Origin: LDYB01 sp037442385
GTDB taxonomy: Bacteria > Armatimonadota > Fimbriimonadia > Fimbriimonadales > GBS-DC
DNA: 14,248 nt
Reading direction: 5' to 3'
Assembly (NCBI GenBank): GCA_037442385.1
Contig: JBBIQJ010000052.1
Location: 1-14,248 of the forward strand
A program made the position numbers and the translations under genes. The notes under the pieces are model-generated. The model saw nothing but the letters and a program-made list of their open reading frames with translations, searched no databases and was not told where the DNA came from. Numbering within the stretch: the stretch's first letter is position 1; every line of letters starts with the position of its first letter. Positions 14,240-14,248 of this stretch are shown here, piece by piece.

Positions 14240-14248
14240 AATGCTGGT

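Overview
The window is a gene-dense, GC-rich bacterial chromosome segment with twelve complete protein genes or gene remnants plus one gene cut by the left edge. I see no tRNA, rRNA, CRISPR array, transposase or phage gene. The gene set suggests a free-living, sugar-scavenging heterotroph: a MalK/MalG-type sugar importer, an L-rhamnose isomerase of the Pseudomonas stutzeri/Streptomyces type, an FGGY pentulose-type kinase, a PhyH oxygenase, a G5-3D cell-wall protein, and a coiled-coil/PD-(D/E)XK-like protein of unknown function. This mix, with strong Shine-Dalgarno sites and very tight gene overlaps, fits Armatimonadota best in my judgement. Chloroflexota or another deep thermophilic lineage cannot be excluded; the taxon is inference only.

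Layout. Bases 2-712 (+) hold the 3' part of a ComF-type phosphoribosyltransferase, converging on a secreted CAP/SCP protein (689-1474, -). A divergent AT-rich promoter region follows, then a PhyH dioxygenase (1663-2433, +). PhyH converges, with overlapping stop codons, on a minus-strand operon. In transcription order this operon is an MBL-fold hydrolase (5342-6247), a UgpC/MalK ATPase (4203-5345), PurC (3268-4206) and a MalG-type permease (2430-3278), joined by two 4-base ATGA overlaps and one roughly 11-base overlap. Upstream on the same strand are a secreted G5-3D protein with its own clear sigma-70-like promoter (6333-7025), a GT39/DUF2142-like membrane glycosyltransferase (7126-8433) and GAPDH (8373-9386). 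A 214-base divergent region separates GAPDH from the FGGY kinase (9601-11244, +), which converges by overlapping stops on L-rhamnose isomerase (11241-12461, -). A short divergent promoter with two overlapping -10 boxes drives the isomerase to the left and an eight-helix membrane protein (12547-13332, +) to the right. The window ends with a repeat-rich coiled-coil/nuclease-fold gene interrupted by one in-frame TAA (13379-14239, +).

How the genes may work together. The isomerase would convert L-rhamnose to L-rhamnulose, and the kinase could phosphorylate that or another ketose. Aldol cleavage by an aldolase not present here would feed triose phosphate to GAPDH. The ATPase and MalG-type permease are two parts of a sugar importer whose MalF-type permease and binding protein lie elsewhere. 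PurC sits inside that operon without any other purine gene. These links are inferences from neighbourhood.

The points most worth a second look are the broken coiled-coil/PD-(D/E)XK gene and its 105-bp repeats, the Trp-rich 15-residue insertion in the ATPase, the incomplete transporter operon with PurC embedded, the kinase/isomerase subfamily mismatch, and the shared -10 promoter at 12519-12526. I found no clear evidence of a wholly new multi-gene system.
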